Shown here: piece by piece, positions 34,005 to 43,280 of the stretch
Layout of the letters: each line of letters opens with the position of its first letter
How positions within the stretch are numbered: position 1 is the stretch's first letter
NCBI GenBank assembly: GCA_035501255.1
Contig: DATJWM010000008.1
Location: forward strand, 1-64,000
Direction of reading: 5' to 3'
Origin: JAFAZI01 sp035501255
GTDB lineage: Bacteria > Actinomycetota > Actinomycetes > JAFAQI01
DNA length: 64,000 bases
The notes under the pieces: model-generated
Seen by the model: only the letters and a program-made list of their open reading frames with translations
Databases searched by the model: none
Told to the model about the DNA's origin: nothing
Position numbers and translations under genes: made by a program

Positions 34005-35679
34005 GTCTGCGCTCGCGGGCGCTGCGCTCCTCGCGGTCCTCGCCGGGTGCGCGAGCGTCCCCCGGTCCGGGCCGGTGCATGTCGGGCGGGCGCTTCCCGG
34101 CGGCCTCGGCGAGCAGGTCGGATCGATCGGTGGGCGACCGTCGGGGCCGGTCGAGGGCATGTCGCCGCAACAGCTGGTCAACGCCTTCCTCGACGCGCAG
34201 GCGGACGCCGCCGACGGGTTCGCGGTTGCGCGGACCTTCCTCGCGCCCGGGGCGTCGTGGAACCCTCGCGCCGGCACCACCATCTACGACGATGCCTCGT
34301 TCCGGGTGACGCGAACGGGTCCGCGGACGGTGGTGATCGACGCGAACCGAACCGGGGTCATCGACTCCCGCGGTGACTACCAGGCGAGCCCGGGCGCGGT
34401 GCGCTGGCGATTCGTCCTGGCCCGCAGTGCCGGTCAATGGCGGATCTCGCACCTTCCGTCCGGCGCGCTGGTGGGATCCGAGGACGCCGCCCGCGCGCTC
34501 GAGCCGGTGTCCGTGTACTACCTCAATCAGACCCAAACGGCGGTGGTGGCCGAACCGCTGGTGTTGTCGCTGGACGAGCAGGGTTTCGCGACCCGGCTCG
34601 TGCAGGAACTCCTCGACGGCCCCGGTGCCGGAATCGCGCCGGCCGTGACCTCGGCGATCCCGCGCAACACCTCGCTCCAGGGCAATGTGACGATCGATTC
34701 AGACGGGGTCGCCGAACTCAACCTGATCGTCAGCGGGCCGCAACTGTCCTCGAGCCAGCTCGAGCGGCTCTCGGCGCAGGTCGTGTGGACGCTGCGCCAG
34801 GCGTCCGGGGTAACGGCGGTTCGCATCCTCGTCAACGGGGCGCTCGTCGCACCCGAAGGGGTCATCCGCACCCAGCCGATCCTGTCCTGGGCGATGTTCG
34901 ACCCCTCGGTCCCGCCACCGCAAGCCGGGACGCTGTTCCTGCGGTCCGGCAGGGTGGTCGGACACGAGCTGACGGTGCCCGCGGCGTTGCGCGGCGGCGG
35001 GATCACCGCCGTCGCCATGGGCGCCGACGGTGCCCGCGTCGCTGCCCTGCGCGGAGCCGGCGTGTCCACACTCCTGGTGGGACCCGCCGCCGGCCCGCTC
35101 ACCTCTGCGCTGAGGGCGGCGTCCTACACCCCGCCTGCTTTCGACCCGGCCGGCGATGTCTATCTGGCCCGCAGGTCCCAGGGTGTCTCAACCTTGCTCG
35201 AGGTGCCGGTCCACGGGCGGCCCCACTCCGTGCCCGTGGCCGCCCGGATCCGGCGGGCCGGGATCGACGCGGTGGCGGTCTCCCGGGACGGCACCCGGAT
35301 CGCCCTCGTCACCGGGGGTGTGGGCGAGGAGCAGTTGCGGGTCGGTCTGATCACCGGTGAAGGCGCCCGGCCCGCGGTGACGCGCCCGCGGGTCGTGCTG
35401 GCGGGCGGGCGGGCGGTCAGCGGGGTCGCCTGGGCGAACGGAACCGAGATCGCCACCACCGCCTCGACGCGTTCGGGAGGACGCCGCGTCGTCGTCGTGT
35501 CCGTCGACGGCTACACGACGCGGACGTTGCCGGGAGCAGGACTGCGTGGCTCGCCGACCGAGGTCGCCGCGCTTCCCGGGCATCCGACGCTTGCGGGTGC
35601 GGGTGGAGCGATTTGGGCCTTCTCGGCGCACCGCTGGCGCCGGCTGTCCACAGGAAGCGCGCCCGCGTACGCCGGATAG
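33997..35679 (+). CDS. lpqB: lipoprotein LpqB, MtrAB accessory factor
   Basis: 560 aa, GTG start. The signal peptide ends in the lipobox LLAVLAGC (Cys ~18), so it is a membrane-anchored lipoprotein. A GerMN-like region near residues 200-290 contains FATRLVQELLDGPG. The C-terminal half has strand repeats such as VAVSRDGTRIALVTGG, as in the LpqB beta-propeller. In mycobacteria LpqB binds the outer domain of MtrB and modulates signalling. It completes the mtrA-mtrB-lpqB unit. Confidence 0.93.
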   Translation: MRRSALAGAALLAVLAGCASVPRSGPVHVGRALPGGLGEQVGSIGGRPSGPVEGMSPQQLVNAFLDAQADAADGFAVARTFLAPGASWNPRAGTTIYDDASFRVTRTGPRTVVIDANRTGVIDSRGDYQASPGAVRWRFVLARSAGQWRISHLPSGALVGSEDAARALEPVSVYYLNQTQTAVVAEPLVLSLDEQGFATRLVQELLDGPGAGIAPAVTSAIPRNTSLQGNVTIDSDGVAELNLIVSGPQLSSSQLERLSAQVVWTLRQASGVTAVRILVNGALVAPEGVIRTQPILSWAMFDPSVPPPQAGTLFLRSGRVVGHELTVPAALRGGGITAVAMGADGARVAALRGAGVSTLLVGPAAGPLTSALRAASYTPPAFDPAGDVYLARRSQGVSTLLEVPVHGRPHSVPVAARIRRAGIDAVAVSRDGTRIALVTGGVGEEQLRVGLITGEGARPAVTRPRVVLAGGRAVSGVAWANGTEIATTASTRSGGRRVVVVSVDGYTTRTLPGAGLRGSPTEVAALPGHPTLAGAGGAIWAFSAHRWRRLSTGSAPAYAG

Positions 35680-35735
35680 TCCACAACCGCGCCGGGTCGA
35701 TGGCCGTCCGGGTCCGGTCGCGGCACGCTTGGACC

Positions 35736-36455
35736 ATGGCAGGATCCCTCGCGCGCCTCCTCGACGCGATCCTCCCGGTCGACTGTGCGGGATGCGGCGC
35801 CCCGGCAGCCCTCGTGTGCGAGCGCTGCGCCCACCGGCTGTCCGGCCCGGCCCGAGTCGTGTGGCCGTCGCCCACTCCACCCGGCCTGCCGACGCCCTGG
35901 GCGGTCACGCCGTACGCCGGCGAGTCCCGGGAGTTGATTCTCGCCGCCAAGGAGCGTGGCATGGTCGGCGTGCGGCGCACCCTGTGCGCTGCGTTGACGG
36001 TGTCCGCGTCGACCGCCGTCGCCGCCGCTGCTCCGGCCGGCCCGGTCCTGGTGGTCGCCATGCCGTCCGCGCGGCGGGCGGTGCGCGAGCGCGGCGAGGA
36101 CCTGATGCTCCTCATGGCCCGGTCCGTCGCTCGGTCATTGCGACGCGACGGGTGCGACGCCCGGCAGGTACCTGCACTGCGGCACGGACGTCGAGTCGCC
36201 GATTCGGCCGGCCTGAGCGCCGCGGCCCGCCTCGCGAATCTTGACGGTGCGATCGTCGTGCGGTCGGGGCTTCGCCCGGGACTCGCCGGGATGGACGTCC
36301 TGGTCGTCGACGACGTCATCACCACCGGCGCCTCGATGGCGCAGGCCGCGCGAGCGTTACGCGATTGTCATGCTCGGGTGATCGGCGGAGCAGCGATTGC
36401 CGCGACGCTACGGACCTCCGGCCGCGCATTCGGTCGGACCCCCCGGCTTGGGTGA
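35736..36455 (+). CDS. ComF-family phosphoribosyltransferase-like protein
   Basis: 239 aa from the ATG at 35736; an earlier in-frame ATG (35700) is less likely because homology starts at LARLLDAILPVDCAGCG. The N-terminal four-cysteine zinc site is CAGC...CERC. The phosphoribosyltransferase domain carries the PRPP loop VLVVDDVITTGASM. ComF proteins help DNA uptake in naturally competent bacteria, but the actinobacterial relatives have no proven role. It lies between lpqB and hpf as in mycobacteria (Rv3242c). Confidence 0.87.
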   Translation: MAGSLARLLDAILPVDCAGCGAPAALVCERCAHRLSGPARVVWPSPTPPGLPTPWAVTPYAGESRELILAAKERGMVGVRRTLCAALTVSASTAVAAAAPAGPVLVVAMPSARRAVRERGEDLMLLMARSVARSLRRDGCDARQVPALRHGRRVADSAGLSAAARLANLDGAIVVRSGLRPGLAGMDVLVVDDVITTGASMAQAARALRDCHARVIGGAAIAATLRTSGRAFGRTPRLG

Positions 36456-36519
36456 TCGCCGCGACGGGGGTTACCGTCGGCGGGGGGCCAGTGGCGGCGG
36501 GGAATTGATCGGTGAGGGG

Positions 36520-37164
36520 ATGCGTGTGGACATCGTCGTGAAGTCGCGGCATACCGAGATCGACGACCGCTTTCGCGGGAGTGTTCATGAAAAGCTGGGT
36601 CGGCTCGCGAAGTTGGACCCGAGCTGCGAGCGGGTCGACGTGGTCGTCGTGGAGGAGCGCAACCCGCGCCAGGCGGACGTGCGGATGCGGGTCGAGCTCA
36701 CCTGCCGTCGGCGGGGTCCGGTGATTCGCGCCGAGGCCGCCTCGGCGGACGAGTACGCCGCCCTCGACCTTGCCGTCGGCAAGCTCGACATGACCCTGCG
36801 ACGGGCGGCCGACCGGCGACGGGTGCACCACGGAAGCCGTACGCCGGTGTCGGTCGCGGCCGCGACCAGCCAGATGGCAGACGGCGGCGTATCCACTCAG
36901 ACGGTGGACGGTCAGGAGTCCGCCGCGGTCGACCGCCCCTCCGAGACCGACGACGCCGACGCCGATCTGCCCTTCGTCGTCCGCGAAAAGGTGCACTCAG
37001 CGTCGCCGATGAGCCTCGATCAGGCTCTGTTCGAAATGGAACTCGTCGGTCACGATTTCTACCTCTACGTCGACGAGGCGCACGGAGCTCCGAGCGTGGT
37101 CTACCGGCGTCGCGGGTACGACTACGGCGTGGTCCGGCTCAGGCTCGACGAGCAGGCCCGCTAG
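36520..37164 (+). CDS. hpf: ribosome hibernation-promoting factor, long form
   Basis: 214 aa. The N-terminal ~100 residues form the HPF/YfiA domain (DIVVKSRHTEIDDRFRGSVHEKLGRL, and DLAVGKLDMTLRRAADRRR). After a ~60-residue acidic linker, the C-terminal ~55 residues (VVREKVHSASPMSLDQALFEMELVGHDFYLYVD) are the dimerisation domain of long HPF, which pairs 70S ribosomes into 100S. The ATG at 36520 follows GTGAGGGG; starting at the GTG two codons later would change little. Confidence 0.92.
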   Translation: MRVDIVVKSRHTEIDDRFRGSVHEKLGRLAKLDPSCERVDVVVVEERNPRQADVRMRVELTCRRRGPVIRAEAASADEYAALDLAVGKLDMTLRRAADRRRVHHGSRTPVSVAAATSQMADGGVSTQTVDGQESAAVDRPSETDDADADLPFVVREKVHSASPMSLDQALFEMELVGHDFYLYVDEAHGAPSVVYRRRGYDYGVVRLRLDEQAR

Positions 37165-37168
37165 CTGT

Positions 37169-37210
37169 CGTTACGCGGCTTTCGCGGCTCGCCGAAATCC
37201 GGCCTTAACG
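37169..37210. repeat. imperfect palindrome downstream of hpf
   Basis: CGTTACGCGGCTTTC pairs imperfectly with GAAATCCGGCCTTAACG around a GCGGCTCGCC centre, starting 5 bp after the hpf stop. The GTTA/TAAC arms recall the dispersed palindrome family but the CCAACTGTCAG ends are absent. A terminator is the simplest reading. Confidence 0.45.
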
Positions 37211-37287
37211 TCCCGTCCGTGCCATCATGAGCGCGCAAGGGGGAATGAGCACGATCCTGCCCGGAAGTCGGACCTGTGGAGGGCTCG

Positions 37288-38001
37288 GTGAGCGAGACGA
37301 CCGGCGGCGGAGCTGGTGCGCCGCTGCCGCCGGGGACGGGTGATCCGATCAGGGTGCTGATCGTCGACGACCACGCGCTGTTTCGTCGGGGGTTGGAGAT
37401 GGTGCTCGCGCAGGAGCCCGATATCGATGTTGTCGGTGAGGCCGAGGACGGTGCCGACGCGGTCGAGAAGGCTGCGGAGACGACCCCCGACATCGTCTTG
37501 ATGGATGTGCGGATGCCGAAGCGGGGCGGGATTGATGCCTGCACCGCGATCAAGGACGCGGTGCCCAGCAGCAAGATCATCATGCTGACGATCAGCGACG
37601 AGGAAGCCGACCTCTACGACGCGATCAAGGCCGGCGCGATGGGGTACCTGCTCAAGGAGATCTCCATCGACGAGGTGGCGTCGGCGATCCGAGCGGTGCA
37701 CGGCGGCCAGTCGCTGATCTCGCCGTCGATGGCCTCCAAACTCCTCAACGAATTCGCGTCGATGATTAAGCGCGGTGACGAGCGACAGCAGGTGCCGGCC
37801 CCTCGGCTGACCGATCGGGAGATGGAAGTCTTGCGTCTCGTGGCGAAAGGCCTCAACAACCGGGACATCGCCAAGCAGCTCTACATCTCCGAGAACACGG
37901 TGAAGAACCACATCCGCAACATCCTCGAGAAGCTTCAGTTGCACTCCCGCATGGAGGCCGTCGTCTACGCGGTGCGGGAGAAGTTGCTCGAGATCACCTG
38001 A
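37288..38001 (+). CDS. NarL/LuxR-type response regulator
   Basis: 237 aa from the GTG at 37288, six bases after GGAGGG; a GTG at 37276 in the same frame is the alternative. The receiver domain has VDD (27-28), phospho-acceptor Asp73 in LMDVRMPK, and the LTISDEE/LLKE switch positions. The C-terminal LuxR helix-turn-helix reads LTDREMEVLRLVAKGLNNRDIAKQLYISENTVKNHI. No histidine kinase gene adjoins it, so it is an orphan. A similar regulator sits beside hpf and secA in many actinobacteria (from memory); its targets are not known. Confidence 0.9.
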   Translation: MSETTGGGAGAPLPPGTGDPIRVLIVDDHALFRRGLEMVLAQEPDIDVVGEAEDGADAVEKAAETTPDIVLMDVRMPKRGGIDACTAIKDAVPSSKIIMLTISDEEADLYDAIKAGAMGYLLKEISIDEVASAIRAVHGGQSLISPSMASKLLNEFASMIKRGDERQQVPAPRLTDREMEVLRLVAKGLNNRDIAKQLYISENTVKNHIRNILEKLQLHSRMEAVVYAVREKLLEIT

Positions 38002-38079
38002 TCGACCTCCGATCGGTCCGCGGCGTACCCAGCTCGCTCGGGTCAGGATTGGGACCACGACTCTGATTGGATCCGCGGG

Positions 38080-39141
38080 GTGACCTACCTGACCCGCTCG
38101 GACCGGATCATCGTCGGCGCGTCGGCGCTCCTCACGCTGGTCGCGGGCCTTCTCGCCTACGGCCACGGCAACGAAACCGCGACCTTCATCGTCTCGGCGT
38201 TCGCGCTCGCCGCGCTCGCCGCGCTCGTCGGGCGCTGCGTCGAGCAGGTTTCCGACCGGCTGGGTTCGGGTGCGACCGGGGTCGTGCAAAGCGCGCTGGG
38301 GAACCTGCCCGAGCTGTTCGTCTGCATCTTCGCGCTCCGATCCGGACTCACCGAGGTGGTGGAGTCGGCGATCATTGGCTCGATCCTTGGCAATGTCCTG
38401 CTGGTCCTCGGGGCCGCGTTCTTGATCGGCGGCTTGCGTAACGGCAAGCAGACCTTCGACGGTGGCCGCGCCCGGATGCTGATCGCGTTGATGATCCTCG
38501 CGGTCGCTGCCATGTTGGTTCCGAGCCTTGCCTCCTATGTGCACACCCCCGCCGCCGCGCACGAACAGGTGCTGTCCGACGTCGCGTCGATCGTGCTGCT
38601 CACGGTCTTCGTGCTGTCGCTTCCGGCGTCGATCCGCCGGGCCGAGGCCGAGGGAGGGGATCCCGGCCGCCACGAAGCGAGCTGGCCGATGTCCGTGGCG
38701 GTGATGGGACTCGCGATCACCGGTGTGCTCGCGGCCCTGGTGTCGGACTGGTTCGTCGACGCGCTCCTTCCTGCACTCGACGCCCTGCACATCTCGCAGG
38801 CGTTTGCCGGTCTCGTGATCGTCGCCATTGCCGGCAACGCCGTGGAGAACGTGGTGGGGGTTCAGCTGGCCCGCCGCAACCAGCCCGACACGGCGGTCTC
38901 GGTCATCCTCAACTCGCCGATCCAGATCGCGCTCGTGCTCGCGCCGGTGCTCGTGCTCATCTCGCCGATCCTCGGCGGCGCGAACTTCACACTGGTCTTC
39001 CCGCCGCTGCTCGTCACGACGGTGGTGTCCGCCATCCTCGCGGTCAGCTTCGTGATCGTCGACGGCGAATCCGATTGGCTCGAGGGGGTGGCGCTCCTCG
39101 GCCTCTACACGGTGATCGCCGCGTCCTTCTGGTGGGGGTAG
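38080..39141 (+). CDS. CaCA-family cation/proton antiporter (Ca2+/H+ exchanger-like)
   Basis: 353 aa, GTG start, about ten or eleven membrane helices. The two inverted alpha-repeats are visible: SALGNLPELFVCIFALRSG in the first half and AIAGNAVENVVGVQLARRNQ in the second, each with the ion-binding Glu. This arrangement is that of the Cax/ChaA branch. It would export Ca2+ (or another divalent or Na+) against protons. It stands between a response regulator and secA; nothing links it to either. Confidence 0.88.
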   Translation: MTYLTRSDRIIVGASALLTLVAGLLAYGHGNETATFIVSAFALAALAALVGRCVEQVSDRLGSGATGVVQSALGNLPELFVCIFALRSGLTEVVESAIIGSILGNVLLVLGAAFLIGGLRNGKQTFDGGRARMLIALMILAVAAMLVPSLASYVHTPAAAHEQVLSDVASIVLLTVFVLSLPASIRRAEAEGGDPGRHEASWPMSVAVMGLAITGVLAALVSDWFVDALLPALDALHISQAFAGLVIVAIAGNAVENVVGVQLARRNQPDTAVSVILNSPIQIALVLAPVLVLISPILGGANFTLVFPPLLVTTVVSAILAVSFVIVDGESDWLEGVALLGLYTVIAASFWWG

Positions 39142-39176
39142 CGGCGACCCACACCCCTGGCGTACGACGGCCGGTC

Positions 39177-39197
39177 GGCGCACGTGCGCCCTAGACT
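39177..39197 (+). promoter_or_regulatory. perfect 14-bp palindrome next to the secA -10 box
   Basis: GGCGCACGTGCGCC (39177-39190) is a perfect palindrome directly abutting TAGACT (39192-39197), a plausible -10 for secA. This would give a 5' leader of about 50 nt. Overlap with the promoter suggests an operator, but no regulator is identified. Confidence 0.4.
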
Positions 39198-39253
39198 TGA
39201 CGGCGCGTGGTCGGCCCTGACCGCGCATGCTCGCGAGGTGGCTGGAGGAGTCC

Positions 39254-42106
39254 GTGGCGGTATTCGACCGGATCATGCGTGCCGGCGAGACCCGGATCGT
39301 CCGCAAGCTTGAGGCGATTGCCGGGCAGGTCACGCTGCTCGAAGAGGACTACCGGGCGATGTCCGACGAGGAGCTCAAGGCCACGACCGAGGAGTTTCGC
39401 GAGCGGCTGGAGGACGGCGAGTCCCTCGACGACCTGATGGTCGAAGCATTCGGGGTTGTGCGCGAGGCCGCGTGGCGAGTGCTCGGGCAACGGCCCTTCG
39501 ACGTCCAGGTGATGGGCGCCGGAGCGCTGCACATGGGCAACATCGCCGAGATGCGGACCGGCGAGGGAAAGACGCTGACGGGGGTGATGCCCGCCTACCT
39601 CAATGCTCTGTCGGGCAACGGCGTCCACGTCGTCACGACCAACGACTACCTCGCGAAACGAGATGCCGAGTGGATGGGTCGCATCCACCGATTCCTCGGC
39701 CTGAAGGTCGGCGTGATCCTCGCGTCGATGACACCGGCCGAGCGACGTGAGCAGTACGCCTGTGACATCACCTACGGGACGAACAACGAGTTCGGCTTCG
39801 ACTACCTGCGGGACAACATGGCCTGGCAGGAAGACGAGCTCGTTCAGCGCGGCCACAACTTCGCGATCGTTGACGAGGTCGACTCGATTCTGATCGACGA
39901 AGCGCGGACGCCGTTGATCATCAGCGGTCCGGCCGAGCACAACGCAAAGTGGTACCTCGAGTTCGCGCGAATCGCGAGCCGACTGGTCCGCGACGTCGAC
40001 TACGAGTGTGACGAGGGCAAGCGGACGATGAGCGTCCTCGAGTCCGCGGTCGAACGGGTCGAGGACGAACTCGGGATCGACAACCTCTACGAGGCGGTCA
40101 ACACCCCACTGGTCGGCTATCTCAACAACGCGTTGAAGGCGAAGGAGCTGTTCAAGCGCGACAAGGACTATGTCGTGATGAACGGCGAGGTCCTGATCGT
40201 CGACGAGTTCACCGGTCGAATCCTCGCGGGCCGCCGCTACAACGAGGGCATGCATCAGGCCATCGAGGCCAAAGAAGGCGTCGAGATCAAGCAGGAGAAC
40301 CAGACCCTCGCGACGATCACCCTCCAGAACTACTTCCGGCTCTACGACAAGCTCGGCGGCATGACCGGCACGGCCGCGACCGAGGCCGCCGAGTTCGACC
40401 AGGTCTACAAGCTCGGCGTCGTAACGATTCCGACCAACCGGCCGATGGTGCGGGCCGACCAGCCCGACATCGTCTACAAGACTCAGGACGCGAAGTGGTC
40501 CGCGGTGGTGGACGACATCGCCGACCGGCACGAGAAGGGCCAACCGATCCTCGTCGGAACCACCAGCGTCGAGAACAGCGAACACCTGTCTGGCCTGCTG
40601 CTGCGCCGCGGCGTTCCGCATGAGGTGCTCAACGCGAAGTACCACGAGAAGGAGGCCGCGATCATCGCGCAGGCCGGCCGCCGTGGAGCGGTGACGGTCG
40701 CCACCAACATGGCCGGTCGCGGCACCGACATCATGCTCGGGGGAAACCCCGAGTCGATGGCCACGATGGAGCTCGCGGCGCGCGGGCTGACCCCCGCCGA
40801 GACACCCGACGACTTCGAGGCGGCGTGGTCAGGTGCGTTGGAGAAGGCCAAGGCGTCGGTCGCGGCCGAGCACGACGAGGTGGTCGACCTCGGCGGCTTG
40901 TACGTGCTGGGCACCGAGCGCCACGACGCGCGTCGGATCGACAACCAACTCCGGGGACGTTCCGGCCGCCAGGGAGACCCGGGTGAGTCCCGGTTCTACC
41001 TGTCGTTGGGCGACGACCTCATGCAGCTGTTCAACGCCCACATGGTCGAGTCGATCATGGACCGGCTCAACCTTCCCGACGATGTCCCGATCGAGTCGAA
41101 GATGGTGTCCCGGTCGATTCGGTCGGCCCAGACCCAGATCGAGCAGCAGAACTTCGAGATCCGCAAGAACGTCTTGAAGTACGACGAAGTTCTCAACCGG
41201 CAGCGGACCGTCATCTACGACGAGCGCCACCGGGTCCTTGCCGGCGAGGACCTCCGTGAGGAGATCGCGCACATGATCGAGGACGTCGTTGCTGCCTATG
41301 TCGACGGTGCCACCGGCGAGGGCTACAGCGAGGACTGGGACCTCGACGCGTTGTGGACCAACCTCAAGACCCTCTATCCGGTGGCAGTCACCGTCGAGGA
41401 GCTCGATGAGCGCTCCGGTGGATCCCTGTCGACCGAGTATCTGCGCGACGAGCTGATCGACGACGCACTCGGCGCCTACGAACGCCGGGAGGAGCAGCTC
41501 GGCATGACGCCGGACGACGAGCCGGTGCTGCGCATGCTCGAACGCCAGGTGCTGCTGACCGTGCTCGACCGGCGCTGGCGCGAGCACCTCTACGAGATGG
41601 ACTACCTGCAAGAGGGCATCCAGTTGCGCGGTTATGGGCAGCGGGATCCGCTCGTCGAGTACCAGCGCGAGGCCTTCGACATGTTCACCGCGATGATGGA
41701 TGGCATCAAGGAGGAGTCGGTCGGGTTCCTGTTCTACGCCGACGTGAGCATCCAGGCCGTGGGCGACGACGACGTCGTCGTGGACGAGGAAGGTGTGCTC
41801 GTCGTACCGGTCGAGGGGGACGAGGGAGCGAGCGCGATCGGCGTCCCGCAGGTCGTGGACAGCGCTGCCGCTCAGGAGCGGGCCGCCGTCGGCGACGTGC
41901 TCAGCAAGGCGCTCGGCGACGCGTACCGCCCGGCCAACCTCCAGTTCAGCGCGCCGACCATCGACGGTGAAGGCGGTGTCGAGCGGCACGCGCAGGCCGC
42001 TCCGGCGGGGTCTGCGTCGTTCGCCAACACCTCGCGCAATGCGCCGTGTCCGTGCGGGTCGGGCCGCAAGTACAAGCGGTGCCACGGCGCTCCACAGGGA
42101 GCGTGA
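39254..42106 (+). CDS. secA: preprotein translocase ATPase SecA (SecA1 type)
   Basis: 950 aa. The GTG at 39254 follows GGAGGAG and begins VAVFDRIMRAGETRIVRKL, matching actinobacterial SecA starts. The Walker A MRTGEGKT (Gly103-Thr107), the DEVDSILIDEARTP Walker B region, the preprotein cross-linking domain, NMAGRGTDIMLGGNP in motor domain 2, and the helical scaffold IRKNVLKYDEVLNRQR are all present. A C-terminal SEC-C zinc motif (CPCGSGRKYKRCHG) binds SecB or ribosomes. Its length and SEC-C tail fit housekeeping SecA1 rather than accessory SecA2. Confidence 0.97.
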   Translation: MAVFDRIMRAGETRIVRKLEAIAGQVTLLEEDYRAMSDEELKATTEEFRERLEDGESLDDLMVEAFGVVREAAWRVLGQRPFDVQVMGAGALHMGNIAEMRTGEGKTLTGVMPAYLNALSGNGVHVVTTNDYLAKRDAEWMGRIHRFLGLKVGVILASMTPAERREQYACDITYGTNNEFGFDYLRDNMAWQEDELVQRGHNFAIVDEVDSILIDEARTPLIISGPAEHNAKWYLEFARIASRLVRDVDYECDEGKRTMSVLESAVERVEDELGIDNLYEAVNTPLVGYLNNALKAKELFKRDKDYVVMNGEVLIVDEFTGRILAGRRYNEGMHQAIEAKEGVEIKQENQTLATITLQNYFRLYDKLGGMTGTAATEAAEFDQVYKLGVVTIPTNRPMVRADQPDIVYKTQDAKWSAVVDDIADRHEKGQPILVGTTSVENSEHLSGLLLRRGVPHEVLNAKYHEKEAAIIAQAGRRGAVTVATNMAGRGTDIMLGGNPESMATMELAARGLTPAETPDDFEAAWSGALEKAKASVAAEHDEVVDLGGLYVLGTERHDARRIDNQLRGRSGRQGDPGESRFYLSLGDDLMQLFNAHMVESIMDRLNLPDDVPIESKMVSRSIRSAQTQIEQQNFEIRKNVLKYDEVLNRQRTVIYDERHRVLAGEDLREEIAHMIEDVVAAYVDGATGEGYSEDWDLDALWTNLKTLYPVAVTVEELDERSGGSLSTEYLRDELIDDALGAYERREEQLGMTPDDEPVLRMLERQVLLTVLDRRWREHLYEMDYLQEGIQLRGYGQRDPLVEYQREAFDMFTAMMDGIKEESVGFLFYADVSIQAVGDDDVVVDEEGVLVVPVEGDEGASAIGVPQVVDSAAAQERAAVGDVLSKALGDAYRPANLQFSAPTIDGEGGVERHAQAAPAGSASFANTSRNAPCPCGSGRKYKRCHGAPQGA

Positions 42107-42124
42107 CCGGGTCGCGTTCGATGC

Positions 42125-42586
42125 TCAGCCGGCCCGGACGGCCGTGCACTTCCACCCCGCGGTGGTGGCGTCGAGTCGGAACGCGAGCGCGTGCCGCCGA
42201 CCGCCGGTCGCCACGACCGCGCATGCCTCGATCGCGCCGGCGATCGGTGCGGTGATCCGCACTGACGTCAGGGTCGGGCACTGGGTGGGTGCGCCGCAGG
42301 TGCTGCCGAGCCGGCCGGCCTGGCGTTCGAGGTTGCGCCGGACGTCGAGGGCGGTCACCGGCGCGAGCTGATCGGCGGGTCGCAGGCCGCAGAGCACTTC
42401 GGCGATCGCTTGAGCCACGACCGTGGCGAACTGTCGGGCTGGTGGCAGCGGCCGGATCGGGGTGCGCGCGTACGGCGTCGTTCGCGGCGGAACCAGCCGA
42501 AGCCGAGCCGGTGCCGTCGAGGCCGCCGGCAGGCCGAGGGCGAGCTCGTTCGTGGTTGGGGCTGGCTGGCGTGCCGACTGCTGCAT
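42125..42586 (-). CDS. Rv3235-family protein, copy 1
   Basis: 153 aa; ATG at 42586 after GAGGGGG. The N-terminus is Pro/Ala-rich and probably unfolded. The C-terminal ~100 residues form one small alpha/beta domain with VVAQAIAEVLCGLRPADQLAPV, LDVRRNLERQAGRLG, and the strands IEACAVVATGGRRHALAFRLD...WKCTAV. It is clearly paralogous to the next gene. The family is named after Rv3235, near secA1 in M. tuberculosis, function unknown. The gene ends 18 bp from the convergent secA stop. Confidence 0.8.
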   Translation of the reverse strand: MQQSARQPAPTTNELALGLPAASTAPARLRLVPPRTTPYARTPIRPLPPARQFATVVAQAIAEVLCGLRPADQLAPVTALDVRRNLERQAGRLGSTCGAPTQCPTLTSVRITAPIAGAIEACAVVATGGRRHALAFRLDATTAGWKCTAVRAG

Positions 42587-42722
42587 GGTCGGTCCCCCTC
42601 GTTGCTGGCCGGTCCGCGCTCGATCCGGGATCGACAGTGGCCCGAAGTTGGCCGCAGGTGGGGACAATCCGCAGTCCGTGAGAGGCGGTGGCCAACCATG
42701 GCCAGGTGGGGGACGGCCCACC

Positions 42723-43280
42723 TCACCCGACCTGCAGGGCGGTGCAGCGCCACCGGTCGCGAGCACCCTCGATCCGGAACGCGAGCGCGCGACGGCGCGG
42801 GCCGGTGTCGACCACGGCACAGACCTCCACCACGCCGTCCCGCGGCTCACCCACGTGAACCGACCCGACGACCGGACGCCGCGCCGGCGCACCTGGCCGC
42901 GCTCCGAAGCGTCCGGCACCGCGCTCGAGGAGGGCGAGCACATCCAGGGTGGCGACCGCGCTGAGCTGACTGGGGGCGCGGGCCCCGGCGAGCACTTCGG
43001 CGATCGCCTGCGCGAGCCCGGCTGTCCACACGCGCAGGTTGGGCGGCGGCTCTCGGCGCGATCGGTCGGTGCCCTCGGCGACCCCGGCGGCCGGCGGGAC
43101 CAGTCGGAGTGGCACGGCCCCGCGCGTGGTCGGGGGAAAGGCGAGCGCGAGGCTGCCGTGGACGACCGGCGCAACGGGTTCGTCACGTTCATCGTCGTAC
43201 GGGGGATCGAGGGGTGGTGCCGGTCGAAGGTGCAGTCCGGGGGGCGCGGGCACGAGCTGAAGTGCCCGGTGGCGGGTCAT
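42723..43280 (-). CDS. Rv3235-family protein, copy 2
   Basis: 185 aa; the ATG at 43280 overlaps the stop of the LysM gene (ATGA), so it is probably coupled to it. The C-terminal domain matches copy 1: LAQAIAEVLAGARAPSQLSAV, LDVLALLERGAGRFG, and VEVCAVVDTGPRRRALAFRIEG...WRCTALQVG. The N-terminal ~80 residues are Pro-rich. The conserved core without any catalytic residues suggests a binding role. Both copies lie between the LysM protein and secA. Confidence 0.8.
   Translation of the reverse strand: MTRHRALQLVPAPPGLHLRPAPPLDPPYDDERDEPVAPVVHGSLALAFPPTTRGAVPLRLVPPAAGVAEGTDRSRREPPPNLRVWTAGLAQAIAEVLAGARAPSQLSAVATLDVLALLERGAGRFGARPGAPARRPVVGSVHVGEPRDGVVEVCAVVDTGPRRRALAFRIEGARDRWRCTALQVG

Noticed and set aside
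37225..39333. 702-codon open frame on the minus strand
   Set aside because: It lies opposite the response regulator and antiporter genes, and its product is charged low-complexity sequence without homology features.
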